A stretch of DNA of 64,000 bases. Source: Sphingomonas kaistensis. Lineage in GTDB: Bacteria > Pseudomonadota > Alphaproteobacteria > Sphingomonadales > Sphingomonadaceae. The stretch covers positions 1,165,001 to 1,229,000 of the forward strand of contig NZ_CP145607.1 in the NCBI RefSeq assembly GCF_036884275.1, written 5' to 3'. The notes below the pieces were generated by a model. The model was not told the DNA's origin and made no database searches. It saw only the letters and a list, made by a program, of their open reading frames with translations. Position numbers and translations under genes: made by a program. This document shows positions 1 to 11,264 of the stretch, one piece after another (within the stretch, counting starts at the first letter, position 1; every line of letters starts with the position of its first letter).

Positions 1-76
1 GATGCAGCGGCCGCGCAAATAGTTCGCCAAAGTGATCGCCACTAGCGCCGGGCTGAGGGGCGACTAGGTTGAGCCC

Positions 77-1663
77 ATGGATACTATCGGCGGCGATCTT
101 GACACCATGGCCCCGCGGCCCTTCGCGGACGATCAGATGGCGGCGATCCGCGCCATCGCCTCGGCCTGTCACTATCGGGCGGGCGACATCGTGCTGGAGG
201 CAGGAGCGCCGCAGGATCGCTTCGTCTTGGTCGAAGAAGGCGAGATCGAGGTTGCCGACCCGGTCACCGGCGAGCGGATGCACGATTCGACCCTTCGCCC
301 GGGCCAGTTCATGGGCGAGCTCGCTTTTTTGAACGGCGGGCCGATGACGCTGTCGATGCGCGCGGCCGTGGATACCAAGACTATCGAGGTGCCGCGCGCC
401 GCGATGCTACGGCTGATGAGCGACGTGCCGGAGATCGGCGATCACATCCTTACCGTCTTCGCCGCCCGCCGCCGCCGCATCTTCGAATCGGGCGACAGCA
501 GCATTGTCGTCACCGGTGCCGAACGCGACCCGGCGGTGGCGCGGGTCGCGAGCTTCCTCAACCGCAATCGGCTGCCGTTCCACGAGGAAGCCGAGGGCGC
601 TCCCGGCGTCAGTATCAACGGCGTCGCGGTGCCCGATCCGACCCCGCGTCACATTGCCGGCCATTTCGGCCTGGACCTCAAGGCCCGGCCCGCCGAAGCG
701 CTCGACCTGATCATCGTCGGGGCCGGGCCGGCGGGGGTGGCCGCCGCGGTCTATGCCGGCTCCGAGGGCCTGCGCGCCCTGGTGGTTGAGGACAATGCGA
801 TCGGCGGGCAGGCCGGGACCAGCAGCCGGATCGAGAATTACATGGGCTTTCCGACCGGCATTTCGGGCGCCGACCTTGTATTTCGGGGGCAGGTGCAGGC
901 GATGAAGTTCGGCACCTGCTTTGCCATGCCCCGCCGGGTCGAGGGGCTCACCCGCCGCGACGACGGTTTCTGCGTCACGCTCGACGATGGCGAACAACTG
1001 TGCACCCGCGCGGTGCTGGTCGCGACCGGGGTGCAATATCGCCGCCTGCCGATCGACCGGCTCGAGGCGTTCGAGGGTGCCGGCATCTATTATGCCGCGA
1101 CCGAGATGGAAGCGCGCTTCTGCCACAATACCGAGGCGATCGTGGTCGGCGGCGGCAACAGCGCGGGGCAGGCCGCCATGTATCTCTCCCGTGTCGCGCG
1201 GAAGGTCCACGTGCTGGTGCGCGGGGAGGGGCTGGCCGAAACGATGAGCGCCTATCTGCGCGAGCGGCTGGAAGCCGACCCCAGGATCGTGATCCACACC
1301 GGAAGCCAGCTTTGCGGCCTCGACGGCGGCGACCATCTCGAGCAAGTGACGGTGCGTGGTCCCGAGGGCGAATGGTCGGTCGGCTGCCGCGCCCTGTTCA
1401 TCATGATCGGCGCCGCGCCCAATACCGACTGGCTATCGGGTCTGGTCGAACTTGATCGCGCGGGCTTTGTCCGGACCGGGCGTGAGGTCGGGGGCGCAAG
1501 CAGCTTTGCCACTTCCTGCCCTGGGGTGTTTGCGGTAGGCGATGTCCGCTCGGGCTCGGTCAAAAGGGTGGCGTCGAGCGTCGGCGAAGGGTCGGTGGTC
1601 GTCAGTGCGATCTGGAGTCACGTCAACGCGCCGCCCGCGCCAACCACAGGGATTGGCGGCTAA
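77..1663 (+). CDS. cNMP-binding domain fused to thioredoxin-reductase-like FAD/NAD(P) oxidoreductase
   Basis: The protein has 528 residues. Residues about 1-140 look like a cyclic-nucleotide-binding (Crp-type) domain, with PGQFMGELAFLNGG as the nucleotide-pocket region; the arginine usually found in that cassette is not at the expected place. A linker of about 70 residues (RNRLPF) leads to a class II pyridine nucleotide-disulfide reductase fold: the FAD site IVGAGPAGVAAAVYAG near 215 and the NAD(P) site VVGGGNSAGQAAMYL near 355. The CATC redox pair of true thioredoxin reductases is replaced by AATE (YYAATEMEA), so it probably does not reduce thioredoxin by the usual route. Such fusions are known in bacteria, but their substrate is unclear to me. 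The ATG at 77 is used; a second ATG at 107 is possible. Confidence 0.85.
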   Translation: MDTIGGDLDTMAPRPFADDQMAAIRAIASACHYRAGDIVLEAGAPQDRFVLVEEGEIEVADPVTGERMHDSTLRPGQFMGELAFLNGGPMTLSMRAAVDTKTIEVPRAAMLRLMSDVPEIGDHILTVFAARRRRIFESGDSSIVVTGAERDPAVARVASFLNRNRLPFHEEAEGAPGVSINGVAVPDPTPRHIAGHFGLDLKARPAEALDLIIVGAGPAGVAAAVYAGSEGLRALVVEDNAIGGQAGTSSRIENYMGFPTGISGADLVFRGQVQAMKFGTCFAMPRRVEGLTRRDDGFCVTLDDGEQLCTRAVLVATGVQYRRLPIDRLEAFEGAGIYYAATEMEARFCHNTEAIVVGGGNSAGQAAMYLSRVARKVHVLVRGEGLAETMSAYLRERLEADPRIVIHTGSQLCGLDGGDHLEQVTVRGPEGEWSVGCRALFIMIGAAPNTDWLSGLVELDRAGFVRTGREVGGASSFATSCPGVFAVGDVRSGSVKRVASSVGEGSVVVSAIWSHVNAPPAPTTGIGG

Positions 1664-1728
1664 TCCCTTTTAAACAGCCGTTTACCGGCGACTTGACGGC
1701 GCGCCGACGCTCGGGAAGGCAAGGTCTT

Positions 1729-2307
1729 ATGAACCGCCTTGTCGCTCTTCGCCTTGCCCCGCCGACTCTCCTGGCGGCGCTGCTTGCCGCTTGCGCCACC
1801 ACGCCGACCAAGGTCGCCGAGGCCCCGCGCCCCGCGCCGGTGGCGCAGTTGCCGTACGAGTGGACCAGCGGTCAGGCGCCCAAGGCGACCCAGCAGGCCA
1901 AGGCGCAGTTCGGCAGCCTGGCGCTGAAGCCCGGCCAGTATCTGTGGGCCGCGTCCATTCCCGACGCGCCCGCCAAGGTGGTGATCGACCGCCTGCAGCA
2001 GCTGATGTTCGTCTACAAGGGAGATACCCTCGTCGGGGTCAGCACCATCTCGTCGGGCAAAAAGGGCAAGGAAACCCCGCTCGGCTACTGGAAGGTGTTT
2101 CGCAAGCAGGTGAAGGGCTTCAGCCGCAAGTACGACAATGCGCCCATGCCCTACATGCAGATGTACGACGAAATGGGCATTGCCTTCCACGGCGGCGCGC
2201 TGCCCGGCTATCCGGCCAGCCACGGCTGCGTCCGGCTTCCGATCGAATTCGCCAAGAAGCTCTATCCGTTGACCGCGATGGGCACCGAGGTGGTGATCGA
2301 GGGCTAA
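1729..2307 (+). CDS. L,D-transpeptidase (YkuD domain), lipoprotein or secreted
   Basis: The protein has 192 residues. The N-terminus is a signal sequence ending in LLAACATT, which fits a lipobox with Cys as the lipidated residue. The C-terminal half is a YkuD catalytic domain with the family motif HGGALPGYPASHGCVRLP; the Cys in SHGCVR is the nucleophile. Enzymes of this family form 3-3 peptidoglycan cross-links or attach proteins to peptidoglycan in the periplasm. The frame stays open to a TTG at 1693, but the ATG at 1729 gives a normal signal peptide directly, so I prefer it. It lies 65 bases after the flavoprotein gene, with no clear functional link. Confidence 0.88.
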   Translation: MNRLVALRLAPPTLLAALLAACATTPTKVAEAPRPAPVAQLPYEWTSGQAPKATQQAKAQFGSLALKPGQYLWAASIPDAPAKVVIDRLQQLMFVYKGDTLVGVSTISSGKKGKETPLGYWKVFRKQVKGFSRKYDNAPMPYMQMYDEMGIAFHGGALPGYPASHGCVRLPIEFAKKLYPLTAMGTEVVIEG

Positions 2308-2364
2308 ACCCGGCCCGCACGCTTTGCTATTGCGAAGCGTTCTCAACGAGGCTAATTCGACCGC

Positions 2365-2949
2365 GTGAGTTTGCGTGGTTCCTATTTCGTCTGGCTGATC
2401 CTTGCCGTGCCGCTGGCCGTCGCGCTGATCGGCTATTCGATGAACGAAGACGCCTGGCCCGGCGATCTCCTGCATCCCACCGGTGAATGGTCCGCGCGGT
2501 TCATCATTCTCGCGCTGATGGTGACGCCCTTGCGTCAGTTGTGGCCGCAGGCCCGGCCGATCCGCTTTCTTGCCCGCCACCGCCGCGCGATCGGGGTGGC
2601 GGCGTTTCTCTACGCGCTGGCCCACACCGTCGCCTACGTCCTCGACATGGGCAATGTCGCCGATATGGTGGCGGAGCTTGGCGCGCCGGCGATCTGGACC
2701 GGGTGGGCGGCGCTGCTGATCCTCTTGCCCCTCGGCCTCACCAGCAACGATGCCGCGATGCGCGTGCTGCGCGCGGGCTGGAAGCGGCTTCAGCGTCTGG
2801 CTTACCCGGCAGCCATCCTCACCCTCGTTCACTGGGCGCTGGTCCACGACGGCCTTGCCGCCGCCCTTCTCCATTTCGTGCCGCTTGCGCTGCTTCAGGC
2901 CGTGCGCGTGGCGCGGATGTTTCCATCCCCCACCAGGAGTGCAATTTGA
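2365..2949 (+). CDS. MsrQ/YedZ-like haem-binding ferric-reductase-type membrane protein
   Basis: The protein has 194 residues with about six membrane segments. It carries the ferric-reductase-like transmembrane pattern, including LARHRRAIGVAAFLYALAH and VHWALVHD, which supply the histidines expected for b-haem ligands. In the MsrPQ system this subunit passes electrons to a periplasmic methionine sulfoxide reductase, but no msrP is in the window, so its partner is unknown. Translation starts at a GTG at 2365. The stop overlaps the ATG of the next gene (TGATG), so the two are probably translated together. The facing cytochrome b561 suggests a small membrane redox cluster. Confidence 0.8.
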   Translation: MSLRGSYFVWLILAVPLAVALIGYSMNEDAWPGDLLHPTGEWSARFIILALMVTPLRQLWPQARPIRFLARHRRAIGVAAFLYALAHTVAYVLDMGNVADMVAELGAPAIWTGWAALLILLPLGLTSNDAAMRVLRAGWKRLQRLAYPAAILTLVHWALVHDGLAAALLHFVPLALLQAVRVARMFPSPTRSAI

Positions 2950-3248
2950 TGCGTATTCTCATTCTCGCCGCCGCCGCCGCCTTGTCGGTCGGCCTTGCCA
3001 CCCCCGCCGCCGCCACCGGCAAGATGACCTGCAATGCTCCGCAAAAGAGCTGGAAGAGTATGGCCAGCCTTGAAACCAAGCTGAAGAAGGACGGCTGGGA
3101 AGTGCGCAAGTCCAAGGTCGATGGCGGATGCTACGAAGTTTATGGCACCGACCCGCAGGGCCGCCGCGTCGAAGCCTATTTCCACCCGGTCAGCTTCAAG
3201 ATGCTGCTGAGCAGCCGCCGCGGCGAAGTGCTCTACAAGGCAAACTAA
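2949..3248 (+). CDS. Small secreted PepSY-domain protein
   Basis: The protein has 99 residues. The first 23 or so are a signal peptide (MRILILAAAAALSVGLATPA), so it is periplasmic. The remainder resembles the small PepSY_2 type: a helix (LETKLKKDGWEVRKSK) followed by strands with CYEVYGTDPQGRRVEAYF. Two Cys (in KMTCNAP and GGCYEV) could form a disulfide. Small PepSY proteins in proteobacteria often sit beside haem-containing membrane cytochromes. Its coupling by TGATG to the MsrQ-like gene and its closeness to a cytochrome b561 gene fit that pattern. The exact role is unknown. Confidence 0.8.
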   Translation: MRILILAAAAALSVGLATPAAATGKMTCNAPQKSWKSMASLETKLKKDGWEVRKSKVDGGCYEVYGTDPQGRRVEAYFHPVSFKMLLSSRRGEVLYKAN

Positions 3249-3311
3249 AGCGGAGGGTGGGGGCGCGGTGTTTCGGCGTCGCGTCCCTGCTTCGCCCTCA
3301 CCAGAACTTAG

Positions 3312-3914
3312 TCAGCGTGCGGCGCCGCCCTGACCGACGACCGTCTGCTCGCCCGGCAGCCCCAGCGGGGGCATGCGTCCCGACGACGGACGCGGCGACA
3401 CGAAGCGGTGCTTGATCGCCGCCCCGACGTGCAGGACCAGCAGAACGATCAGCGCCCACGCACCGGCGCCGTGCACCTCCTCAAAGATCTCGCCCCATTC
3501 CTTCGGGATGCCCGGAACCGTCGGCAGCATGATCCCGCCCGCCAGCATCGTCGGCTTGCCCCCTGAAAAGGCCGACACCGCCAGATAGCCGCCGATCGGA
3601 AGGCCGATCAGCAGCAGGTAGAACAAGCGGTGGTTCCACACCGCCGCGATCCGCTCCCAAGGCGCGAGATCGTCGGGAAAGGGCGGCGGGGGATTGATGA
3701 GGCGATAGGTCAGCCGTGCCAAGGCGAGCAGTAGAATGAGCGCGCCGATCGTCTTGTGCCAGTTGAACGCGCCGCCCTGGGGCGGCTCGCCCATGCTCAA
3801 ACCCAGCCAGATCTGAAACAGCACCGCCGCCGCGGTAATCCAGTGAAGCGCAACCGCGACATTGGAATAACGGCGCACGGGCTCTTGATGCACGGCGGAC
3901 GACGCATTGCTCAT
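3312..3914 (-). CDS. Cytochrome b561 family di-haem membrane protein
   Basis: The protein has 200 residues and four membrane helices. Histidines expected to bind two b-type haems are visible: VALHWITAA in helix 1, FNWHKTIGAL in helix 2, FEEVHGAGAWALIV in helix 3 and VLHVGAAIKHRF in helix 4. It belongs to the prokaryotic b561 group, which transfers electrons across the inner membrane from ubiquinol. The frame extends upstream, but an AAAGGAC ribosome site precedes the ATG at 3914, so that start is chosen. It converges on the PepSY/MsrQ-like pair; no single clear terminator lies in the 63-base gap. Confidence 0.88.
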   Translation of the reverse strand: MSNASSAVHQEPVRRYSNVAVALHWITAAAVLFQIWLGLSMGEPPQGGAFNWHKTIGALILLLALARLTYRLINPPPPFPDDLAPWERIAAVWNHRLFYLLLIGLPIGGYLAVSAFSGGKPTMLAGGIMLPTVPGIPKEWGEIFEEVHGAGAWALIVLLVLHVGAAIKHRFVSPRPSSGRMPPLGLPGEQTVVGQGGAAR

Positions 3915-3981
3915 AAGGTGTCCTTTCCGCTGGGAAACGGCTTTCCCGGCCAAAGGGTTCGTCGGTCGCGCGGGCGGCGAC

Positions 3982-4866
3982 TCACAAGGGTGTCAGCGTC
4001 ACCGCCAGTGCGGGTTGGAAGTTGAAGGCGTGAACGACCGCCGGAAGCCGCACCACATGCACCCGCCAACGCCCCTCGGGCCACTCTGCCGATCGACCGG
4101 CACGCATTTCATGTAGCACCGGCCCGTTGATTCCGTCGCTGGCGAACAGGCGGCGGTAGACTCCTTCCAGCGCGCGCTGCTCGTCGGCATTCGCAAGGCG
4201 CGGGGCCATGCCGTCGAGCTTCAGCCCGTAGGGCATGTCGAACAGATGCTCGGCGCCCGGGGTGAGCGCCGCCAATTGTCCGTAGGAATCGAGCAGGAAG
4301 GTCGCTTCGCGCTCGCCGCCAATCCCGCTCAGCATCAGGTCGGCCGCCTCCAGGCCCAGCGCCAACTGGACCCGAACCGCCCGCATCGCCTGCCGCGCGA
4401 TCCGCCGGAAGGCGTCGATGGTTTGACCGTCGCACGGTCCGTCGCGGCGCGAGCGCATCAGGGTCAGGCCGATCAGGCACGATGGATCGAGGATCAGCGC
4501 CATCTGGCAGCCGAACAGCCCGTCGAGGTCGCTGCAGGCATCGTCATAGTCGCGGGTGTCGTGAAGGGCGCGATACGCCGCGTAATCGGCCTCATGCTGC
4601 AAGGTCCCGGCGGCAAGCGTCGAGCCTACCCGCCAGTTCACCTTTCCGTGCAGATAGGCATTGGTGAGATGGCCATGCGGGTCCGGTGGCACGTCGCCGA
4701 TGACGTTGAAGGGCGCGGTGCGCGGGCCGCCGATCCCGATCAGTTGCGCGTTCGCGCTATTGGTCGCCTGCGCGACATGCTGGATCGCATGCTGCCAGCC
4801 GTCGGGATCGAACGGCGCGTTCAGGAACGCCCTTTCGGCATCACGCACAGCCCGATCCACGAACAT
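3982..4866 (-). CDS. Regulator-like sensory protein lacking a DNA-binding domain
   Basis: The protein has 294 residues and no membrane segment. The sequence (for example FRRIARQAMRAVRVQLALG and the ending LPAVVHAFNFQPALAVTLTPL, quoted here as its last 21 residues less the first: PAVVHAFNFQPALAVTLTPL) resembles the sensory half of sphingomonad regulators that continue into a LuxR-type helix-turn-helix after roughly this point. Here the frame stops, and only 67 bases separate it from the cytochrome b561 start, so no HTH can follow. It may be a truncated regulator, a partner for another protein, or a family I do not recognise. I saw no frameshift that restores an HTH. The family link is an inference from memory, not a search. 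Confidence 0.6.
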   Translation of the reverse strand: MFVDRAVRDAERAFLNAPFDPDGWQHAIQHVAQATNSANAQLIGIGGPRTAPFNVIGDVPPDPHGHLTNAYLHGKVNWRVGSTLAAGTLQHEADYAAYRALHDTRDYDDACSDLDGLFGCQMALILDPSCLIGLTLMRSRRDGPCDGQTIDAFRRIARQAMRAVRVQLALGLEAADLMLSGIGGEREATFLLDSYGQLAALTPGAEHLFDMPYGLKLDGMAPRLANADEQRALEGVYRRLFASDGINGPVLHEMRAGRSAEWPEGRWRVHVVRLPAVVHAFNFQPALAVTLTPL

Positions 4867-4931
4867 GTCGGTTTCCCCGCCAAACTAGATTCGGCGGCGG
4901 AGATTTCTGCGGTTTCTTCGGATTTGTCCAG

Positions 4932-4965
4932 TGGCCGCATCCGGGCGCCAAGTCACCCGGAAGCG
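4932..4965 (-). terminator. Possible stem-loop downstream of the fadB-like gene
   Basis: Read on the minus strand, GCCGC-tt-CCGGG pairs with CCCGG-at-GCGGC around a loop of about ten bases, 20 to 50 bases after the stop of the multifunctional fatty acid oxidation gene. There is no clear U run, so it may be a weak or Rho-assisted terminator rather than a classic one. Confidence 0.35.
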
Positions 4966-4982
4966 GCCAAGGAAGGAGCGGC

Positions 4983-7046
<2,064 letters not shown>

Positions 7047-7113
7047 GGACGGTCCTTCGCTGACAATGTTGTAGGTAGGATCCCTAGCCGCGAAGCCGGG
7101 AAAGAAAAGAGGG

Positions 7114-7893
7114 CTAGATCGCGGTGCGGCCGTAATCCTGCCGGTTGAACGGATGCGAACTCGACAGGCCGCCATCGACGACCAGGGCGTGGCCGTTGAC
7201 GTAGCTGCTCTCGTCGGAGGCCAGAAACAGCGCGGCCTTGGCGATTTCGTCCGGCTCGCCGCCCCGGCGCAGCGGATTGAGATGGCCGAGCTTGTCGGCC
7301 TGTCCCTTGGCGCGCGCGCGTTCGTAGACGAACTCGGTCATGCCGGTTTCGATCAGGCCCGGACAGATGGCGTTCACCCGGACGTTGGAGCCCGCGAGCT
7401 GCTGCGCGGCGGTCTTGACCAGGCTGATCACGCCCGCCTTGCTCGCGCTGTAGGCCGGCCCGCCCGCACCCGAACGCAGGCCCGCGACGCTGGCGGTGCA
7501 GATGATCGACCCGCCGCCCTGTTCCTTGATGACCGGCGCGGCATGCTTGATCGCGAGGAACGGGCCGATCAGGTTGACCCGCAGCACCTGCTCCCAATCC
7601 TCGACCGATTGCTCAAAGATCGAGGCGAGCCCGCCCGACACGCCAGCATTGGCGAAGAAGCCGTGCAGCGCGCCATGCTCGTGCTTGGCCATCTCGATCA
7701 GCCGGACGACATCCCCTTCGCGGCCGGCATCGGCGAAGTGCTGCGCGCCCTTGAGGTCGGCTGCGATCACCGTCGCACCGTGCCTGAGGAACAGGTCCGC
7801 GCTCGCCTTGCCGATGCCCGACCCGGCACCGGTGACGACGATCACCTTGCCTTCGAGGCGCGGATGATGGCGGTGTTCGTCTTCGACGCTCAT
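7114..7893 (-). CDS. SDR family oxidoreductase
   Basis: The protein has 259 residues, typical for a classical short-chain dehydrogenase. It has the Rossmann motif TGAGSGIG, the NAG motif (FANAGVSGG), the catalytic Ser region (CTASVAG), the YSASK active site and the CPGLIETGM loop. It should oxidise or reduce a hydroxyl/keto group using NAD(P). The substrate is not visible; the setting among beta-oxidation genes suggests an acyl or hydroxyacyl compound. The ATG at 7893 lies four bases after the stop of the upstream SDR gene, so the two form a transcription unit. An in-frame longer reading to 7926 would overlap that gene and is rejected. Confidence 0.88.
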   Translation of the reverse strand: MSVEDEHRHHPRLEGKVIVVTGAGSGIGKASADLFLRHGATVIAADLKGAQHFADAGREGDVVRLIEMAKHEHGALHGFFANAGVSGGLASIFEQSVEDWEQVLRVNLIGPFLAIKHAAPVIKEQGGGSIICTASVAGLRSGAGGPAYSASKAGVISLVKTAAQQLAGSNVRVNAICPGLIETGMTEFVYERARAKGQADKLGHLNPLRRGGEPDEIAKAALFLASDESSYVNGHALVVDGGLSSSHPFNRQDYGRTAI

Positions 7894-7897
7894 CGGA

Positions 7898-8674
7898 TCA
7901 GAACCCCGCGCCGATGGTGCTGCCACCGTCGATCACCAGGGTCTGGCCGGTGACGAAGCTGCCGGCATCGCTGGCAAGAAATAGCGCGGCGCCCGCGATC
8001 TCGCGTGGTTCGCCGATCCGGCGCAGCGCTGAGACCTTGGTCACGGTCTTGAGGATATCCGGGTTTTCCCACAGCGCCTTGGCGAAATCGGTCCGCACCA
8101 GCCCCGGGGCGATGGCGTTGACCCGGACGTTCGACGGCCCGAACTCGGCGGCCAGATTGCGGACCAGCTGGAGGTCGGCCGCCTTGGAGATATTGTAGGG
8201 CCCGATGACGGTCGAACTGGTCAGTCCACCGACGCTCGACACCACGACGATCGAGCCTGATTTCCGCTCCACCATCTCGTCCGCGACGAAGGTCGTCAGC
8301 CAGTGATTGGAGAGGACGTTATTGTCCATGATCTTGCGGAACTGGTCGTCGCTGATCCCGCCCATCGGACCGAAATAAGGGTTGGAGGCGGCATTGCAGA
8401 CGAGAACGTCGATCTGCCCGAACTCTTGCCTCGTGCGCTCGACCAGCTCGCGCAGCGCTTCCTTGTCGGAAATGGACGCGGCGACCGCGATTGCTCGGCC
8501 CTTGCCCTGCGCGTTGATCGCCTGAGCCACTTCCTCGCAGGCATCCTGCTTACGGCTGGAGATGACGACATTGGCGCCGTGCGCCGCCATCTCCTCGGCG
8601 ATCGCGCGCCCAATCCCGCGCGAGCTTCCGGTGATGATGGCAGTCTTGCCGGACAGATCGAAAAGCGAGGTCAT
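7898..8674 (-). CDS. SDR family oxidoreductase
   Basis: The protein has 258 residues. It shows TGSSRGIG for cofactor binding, CNAAS in place of the NAG motif, VVSSVGG with the catalytic Ser, YNISK as the active-site Tyr/Lys and APGLVRTDF. It looks like the dehydrogenase/reductase group that includes DHRS4-like and FabG-like enzymes. It is not a close copy of its neighbour SDR, so this is not a recent duplication. The ATG at 8674 is preferred over a TTG two codons upstream. A palindromic repeat lies immediately upstream, between it and the acyl-CoA dehydrogenase gene. Confidence 0.88.
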   Translation of the reverse strand: MTSLFDLSGKTAIITGSSRGIGRAIAEEMAAHGANVVISSRKQDACEEVAQAINAQGKGRAIAVAASISDKEALRELVERTRQEFGQIDVLVCNAASNPYFGPMGGISDDQFRKIMDNNVLSNHWLTTFVADEMVERKSGSIVVVSSVGGLTSSTVIGPYNISKAADLQLVRNLAAEFGPSNVRVNAIAPGLVRTDFAKALWENPDILKTVTKVSALRRIGEPREIAGAALFLASDAGSFVTGQTLVIDGGSTIGAGF

Positions 8675-8684
8675 TTCCAAACTC

Positions 8685-8749
8685 CGTTCGCCCTGAGCGA
8701 AGTCGAAGGGCGTGGTTTTAACGTGCTTCGACTTCGCTCAGCACGAACG
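8685..8749. repeat. Palindromic repeat, copy 1 (GCCCTGAGCGAAGTCGAAGG type)
   Basis: Two inverted copies of a unit of about 25 bases face each other: CGTTCGCCCTGAGCGAAGTC at the left and a near complement ending in CTCAGCACGAACG at the right. A second copy is at 11265-11340. This is the REP-like dispersed element type common in sphingomonad intergenic regions. As RNA it would fold into a hairpin in the leader of the SDR gene or the tail of the acyl-CoA dehydrogenase gene. Confidence 0.85.
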
Positions 8750-8763
8750 AGAGGGTGGGCCGT

Positions 8764-10020
8764 TCAAGGCACCTGCGGATCGATCGGCGGGTGCTTGCCA
8801 TATTCGATCAGCGCGATGGCGCGGTTGTGGACCTCGTCCGGCCCATCGGCGAGGCGCAGGGTGCGGATCCCGGCCCAGCTGTAGGCCAGCGTCGTATCCT
8901 GGCTCACACCGGCCGCGCCGAATGCCTGCACCGCATCGTCGATGATCTGCAGCGCCATGCGCGGCGCCTTGACCTTAATCATCGCGATCTCGGCCTTGGC
9001 CGCCTTGTTGCCCGCCTTGTCCATCAGGTCGGCGGCCTTGAGGCAGAGGAGGCGGGTGCAGTCGATCTCGATCCGCGCTTCGGCAACGCGCTGTTCCCAC
9101 ACGCTGTGCTCGGCAATTTTCTTGCCGAAGGCGGTGCGCGACTGGATGCGCTTCACCATCAGTTCTAGCGCTTCTTCGGCCGCGCCGATGGTGCGCATGC
9201 AATGGTGGATGCGGCCCGGCCCCAGGCGCCCCTGCGCGATCTCGAACCCACGTCCTTCGCCGAGCAGCAAGTTGTCGGCGGGGACTCGGACGTCCTTAAG
9301 TGCAACCTCCATGTGCCCATGCGGCGCATCGTCATAGCCGTAGACGGTGAGGTGCCTCTCGATCGTAAGTCCGGGTGCATCTAGCGGCACCAGGATCATC
9401 GACTGCTGGGCATGCTTGCGCGCTTCGGGATCGGTCTTGCCCATCAGGATCGCGACCTTGCAGCGCGGATCGCCGGCGCCCGAGCTCCACCATTTCTTGC
9501 CGTTGATGACGTAGTCGTCGCCGTCACGGCGGATCTGACACTGGATGTTGGTCGCGTCCGAACTCGCGACCCCCGGCTCGGTCATCAGAAAGGCCGAGCG
9601 GATCTCGCCGCGCATCAATGGGGCCAGCCACTGATCCTTCTGCGCCCGCGTGCCGTAGCGGTGAAACACCTCCATGTTGCCGGTATCGGGCGCCGAGCAA
9701 TTGAACACCTCGGAGGCAAAGCCGACCCGTCCCATCTCCTCGGCGCACAGCGCATATTCGAGGTTGGTGAGCTGCTCGCCCTCGAACGGGAAGCTTTCAT
9801 CGACATGCTTCAAGGCGCCGCCCGGCGGCATGAACAGATTCCACAAGCCCTGTTCCCGCGCCTTGGCCTTGAGCGGCTCGATGCCCTCGAGATGATGCCA
9901 GCGGTCGCCCGAATTCAATTCGGCAAGAAGGCCCGGCACCGCCGGCCGGACATGATCGTCGATGAAGGCGCGAACGCGATCCCGGAAGTGAGCCTGTCTT
10001 TCGGTCAGGTCGAAGTCCAC
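8764..10020 (-). CDS. Acyl-CoA dehydrogenase, ACAD10/11-like
   Basis: The protein has 418 residues. It has the flavin-dependent acyl-CoA dehydrogenase layout: a helical N-terminus ([19 protein letters not shown]), a middle beta domain with [16 protein letters not shown], and a helical C-terminal domain with [15 protein letters not shown] and [10 protein letters not shown]. The DGPDEVH ending is typical of the ACAD10/11-like group. It would introduce a double bond into an acyl-CoA. Start is a GTG at 10020, with an AGAGGAG ribosome site nine bases upstream. The frame stays open on this strand to 11223, but that part lies antisense to the next dehydrogenase gene and is not coding. It is divergent from that gene. 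Confidence 0.9.
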   Translation of the reverse strand: MDFDLTERQAHFRDRVRAFIDDHVRPAVPGLLAELNSGDRWHHLEGIEPLKAKAREQGLWNLFMPPGGALKHVDESFPFEGEQLTNLEYALCAEEMGRVGFASEVFNCSAPDTGNMEVFHRYGTRAQKDQWLAPLMRGEIRSAFLMTEPGVASSDATNIQCQIRRDGDDYVINGKKWWSSGAGDPRCKVAILMGKTDPEARKHAQQSMILVPLDAPGLTIERHLTVYGYDDAPHGHMEVALKDVRVPADNLLLGEGRGFEIAQGRLGPGRIHHCMRTIGAAEEALELMVKRIQSRTAFGKKIAEHSVWEQRVAEARIEIDCTRLLCLKAADLMDKAGNKAAKAEIAMIKVKAPRMALQIIDDAVQAFGAAGVSQDTTLAYSWAGIRTLRLADGPDEVHNRAIALIEYGKHPPIDPQVP

Positions 10021-10089
10021 GCGACAAGCTCCTCTATTCTCTTCAGTCCGCAATGCGCTAGGACGGCGGACCAGAGGAGACAAGCCGCG

Positions 10090-11247
10090 ATGACCGATCT
10101 CGAGAGCTTCCGCGCCGACACCCGCGCCTGGCTGGAGGCGAATTGCCCGGCCGAGATGCGCACCCCGATGCGGTCCGAAGACGACGCCTGCTGGGGCGGG
10201 CGCAATTTCCAGTTCCAAAGCGAAGCCCAGGAACGCTGGATGCGGGTCATGGGCGAAAAGGGCTGGACCGTGCCCGACTGGCCGGCGGCTTATGGCGGCG
10301 GCGGGTTGTCCCCCGCCGAGACCAAGATCCTCAAGGAAGAGATGGCGGCGATCGGTGCGCGGACGCCGCTGTCGAGCTTCGGCATCTCGATGCTCGGGCC
10401 GGCGCTGCTGAAATACGGTACCGAAGAACAGAAACAGCGCTTCCTGCCCGAGATCGCGCGCGGCGAAATTCGCTGGTGCCAAGGCTATTCCGAACCCGGC
10501 GCCGGGTCCGACCTCGCCGGTCTCCAGACCAAGTGCGAGGACATGGGCGACCATTGGCTGGTCAACGGCCAGAAGGTGTGGACCAGCTATGCCGACAAGG
10601 CCGACTGGATCTTCTGCCTCGTCCGCACCTCGACCGAATCGAAGCATGGCGGAATCAGCTTCCTCCTGTTCGACATGGAGAGCGAGGGCGTCTCGACCAA
10701 GCCGATCCTGCTGATCAGCGGCTATTCGCCGTTCTGCGAGACCTTTTTCGACAATGTGAAGGTGCCCAAGGACCAGATCGTCGGTGAGGTGAACAAGGGC
10801 TGGGACGTCGCCAAATATCTCCTCGGCCACGAGCGCGAGATGATCAGCGGCATGGGGCTTGGCTCTGGCTCGGCTAAAACGCTGGCGCAGAGCCTTGGCG
10901 AGATCGACGATCCGGTGCTGGCCGCCGACATCGCCCTGTTCGATGTCGACGCGATCGCCTTTGCCGCGATGAGCGAGCATTTCATCGATCAGCTGAAAGC
11001 CGGCGAGGCGCATCCCGCCATGCCGAGCATGATGAAATATGCCGGGACGGAGCTGAACAAGAAGCGCCACGAACTGATCATGGCGGCGGGTGGCTCGGAC
11101 GCGCTGGAGTGGGACAGCGAGCGGTCGCGCGGCGGCAAGGCGGCGCGCGAGTGGCTTCGGACCAAGGCCAATTCGATCGAGGGCGGCACCAGCGAGGTGC
11201 AGCTCGGCATCGTCGCTAAGCATATCCTACGGTTGCCGGGGGCTTAG
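10090..11247 (+). CDS. Acyl-CoA dehydrogenase
   Basis: The protein has 385 residues. Family marks are [16 protein letters not shown] and [11 protein letters not shown] in the flavin/substrate region and [17 protein letters not shown] at the C-terminus. It resembles the FadE-like or IpdE1-type subunits that often work as one half of a heteromeric dehydrogenase for bulky acyl-CoAs such as sterol side chains. The next gene encodes a second, shorter dehydrogenase on the same strand, which fits an alpha/beta pair. A GGAGGAG-like site (AGAGGAGACAA) precedes the ATG. The substrate cannot be read from the sequence. Confidence 0.9.
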   Translation: MTDLESFRADTRAWLEANCPAEMRTPMRSEDDACWGGRNFQFQSEAQERWMRVMGEKGWTVPDWPAAYGGGGLSPAETKILKEEMAAIGARTPLSSFGISMLGPALLKYGTEEQKQRFLPEIARGEIRWCQGYSEPGAGSDLAGLQTKCEDMGDHWLVNGQKVWTSYADKADWIFCLVRTSTESKHGGISFLLFDMESEGVSTKPILLISGYSPFCETFFDNVKVPKDQIVGEVNKGWDVAKYLLGHEREMISGMGLGSGSAKTLAQSLGEIDDPVLAADIALFDVDAIAFAAMSEHFIDQLKAGEAHPAMPSMMKYAGTELNKKRHELIMAAGGSDALEWDSERSRGGKAAREWLRTKANSIEGGTSEVQLGIVAKHILRLPGA

Positions 11248-11264
11248 CTTACCTCGCCAGCCCT

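Noticed and set aside
8764-11223. An 819-codon minus-strand frame covering two acyl-CoA dehydrogenase genes
   Set aside because: Only the part up to the GTG at 10020 reads as an acyl-CoA dehydrogenase. The rest is antisense to the plus-strand dehydrogenase at 10090-11247 and is open only because of high GC.
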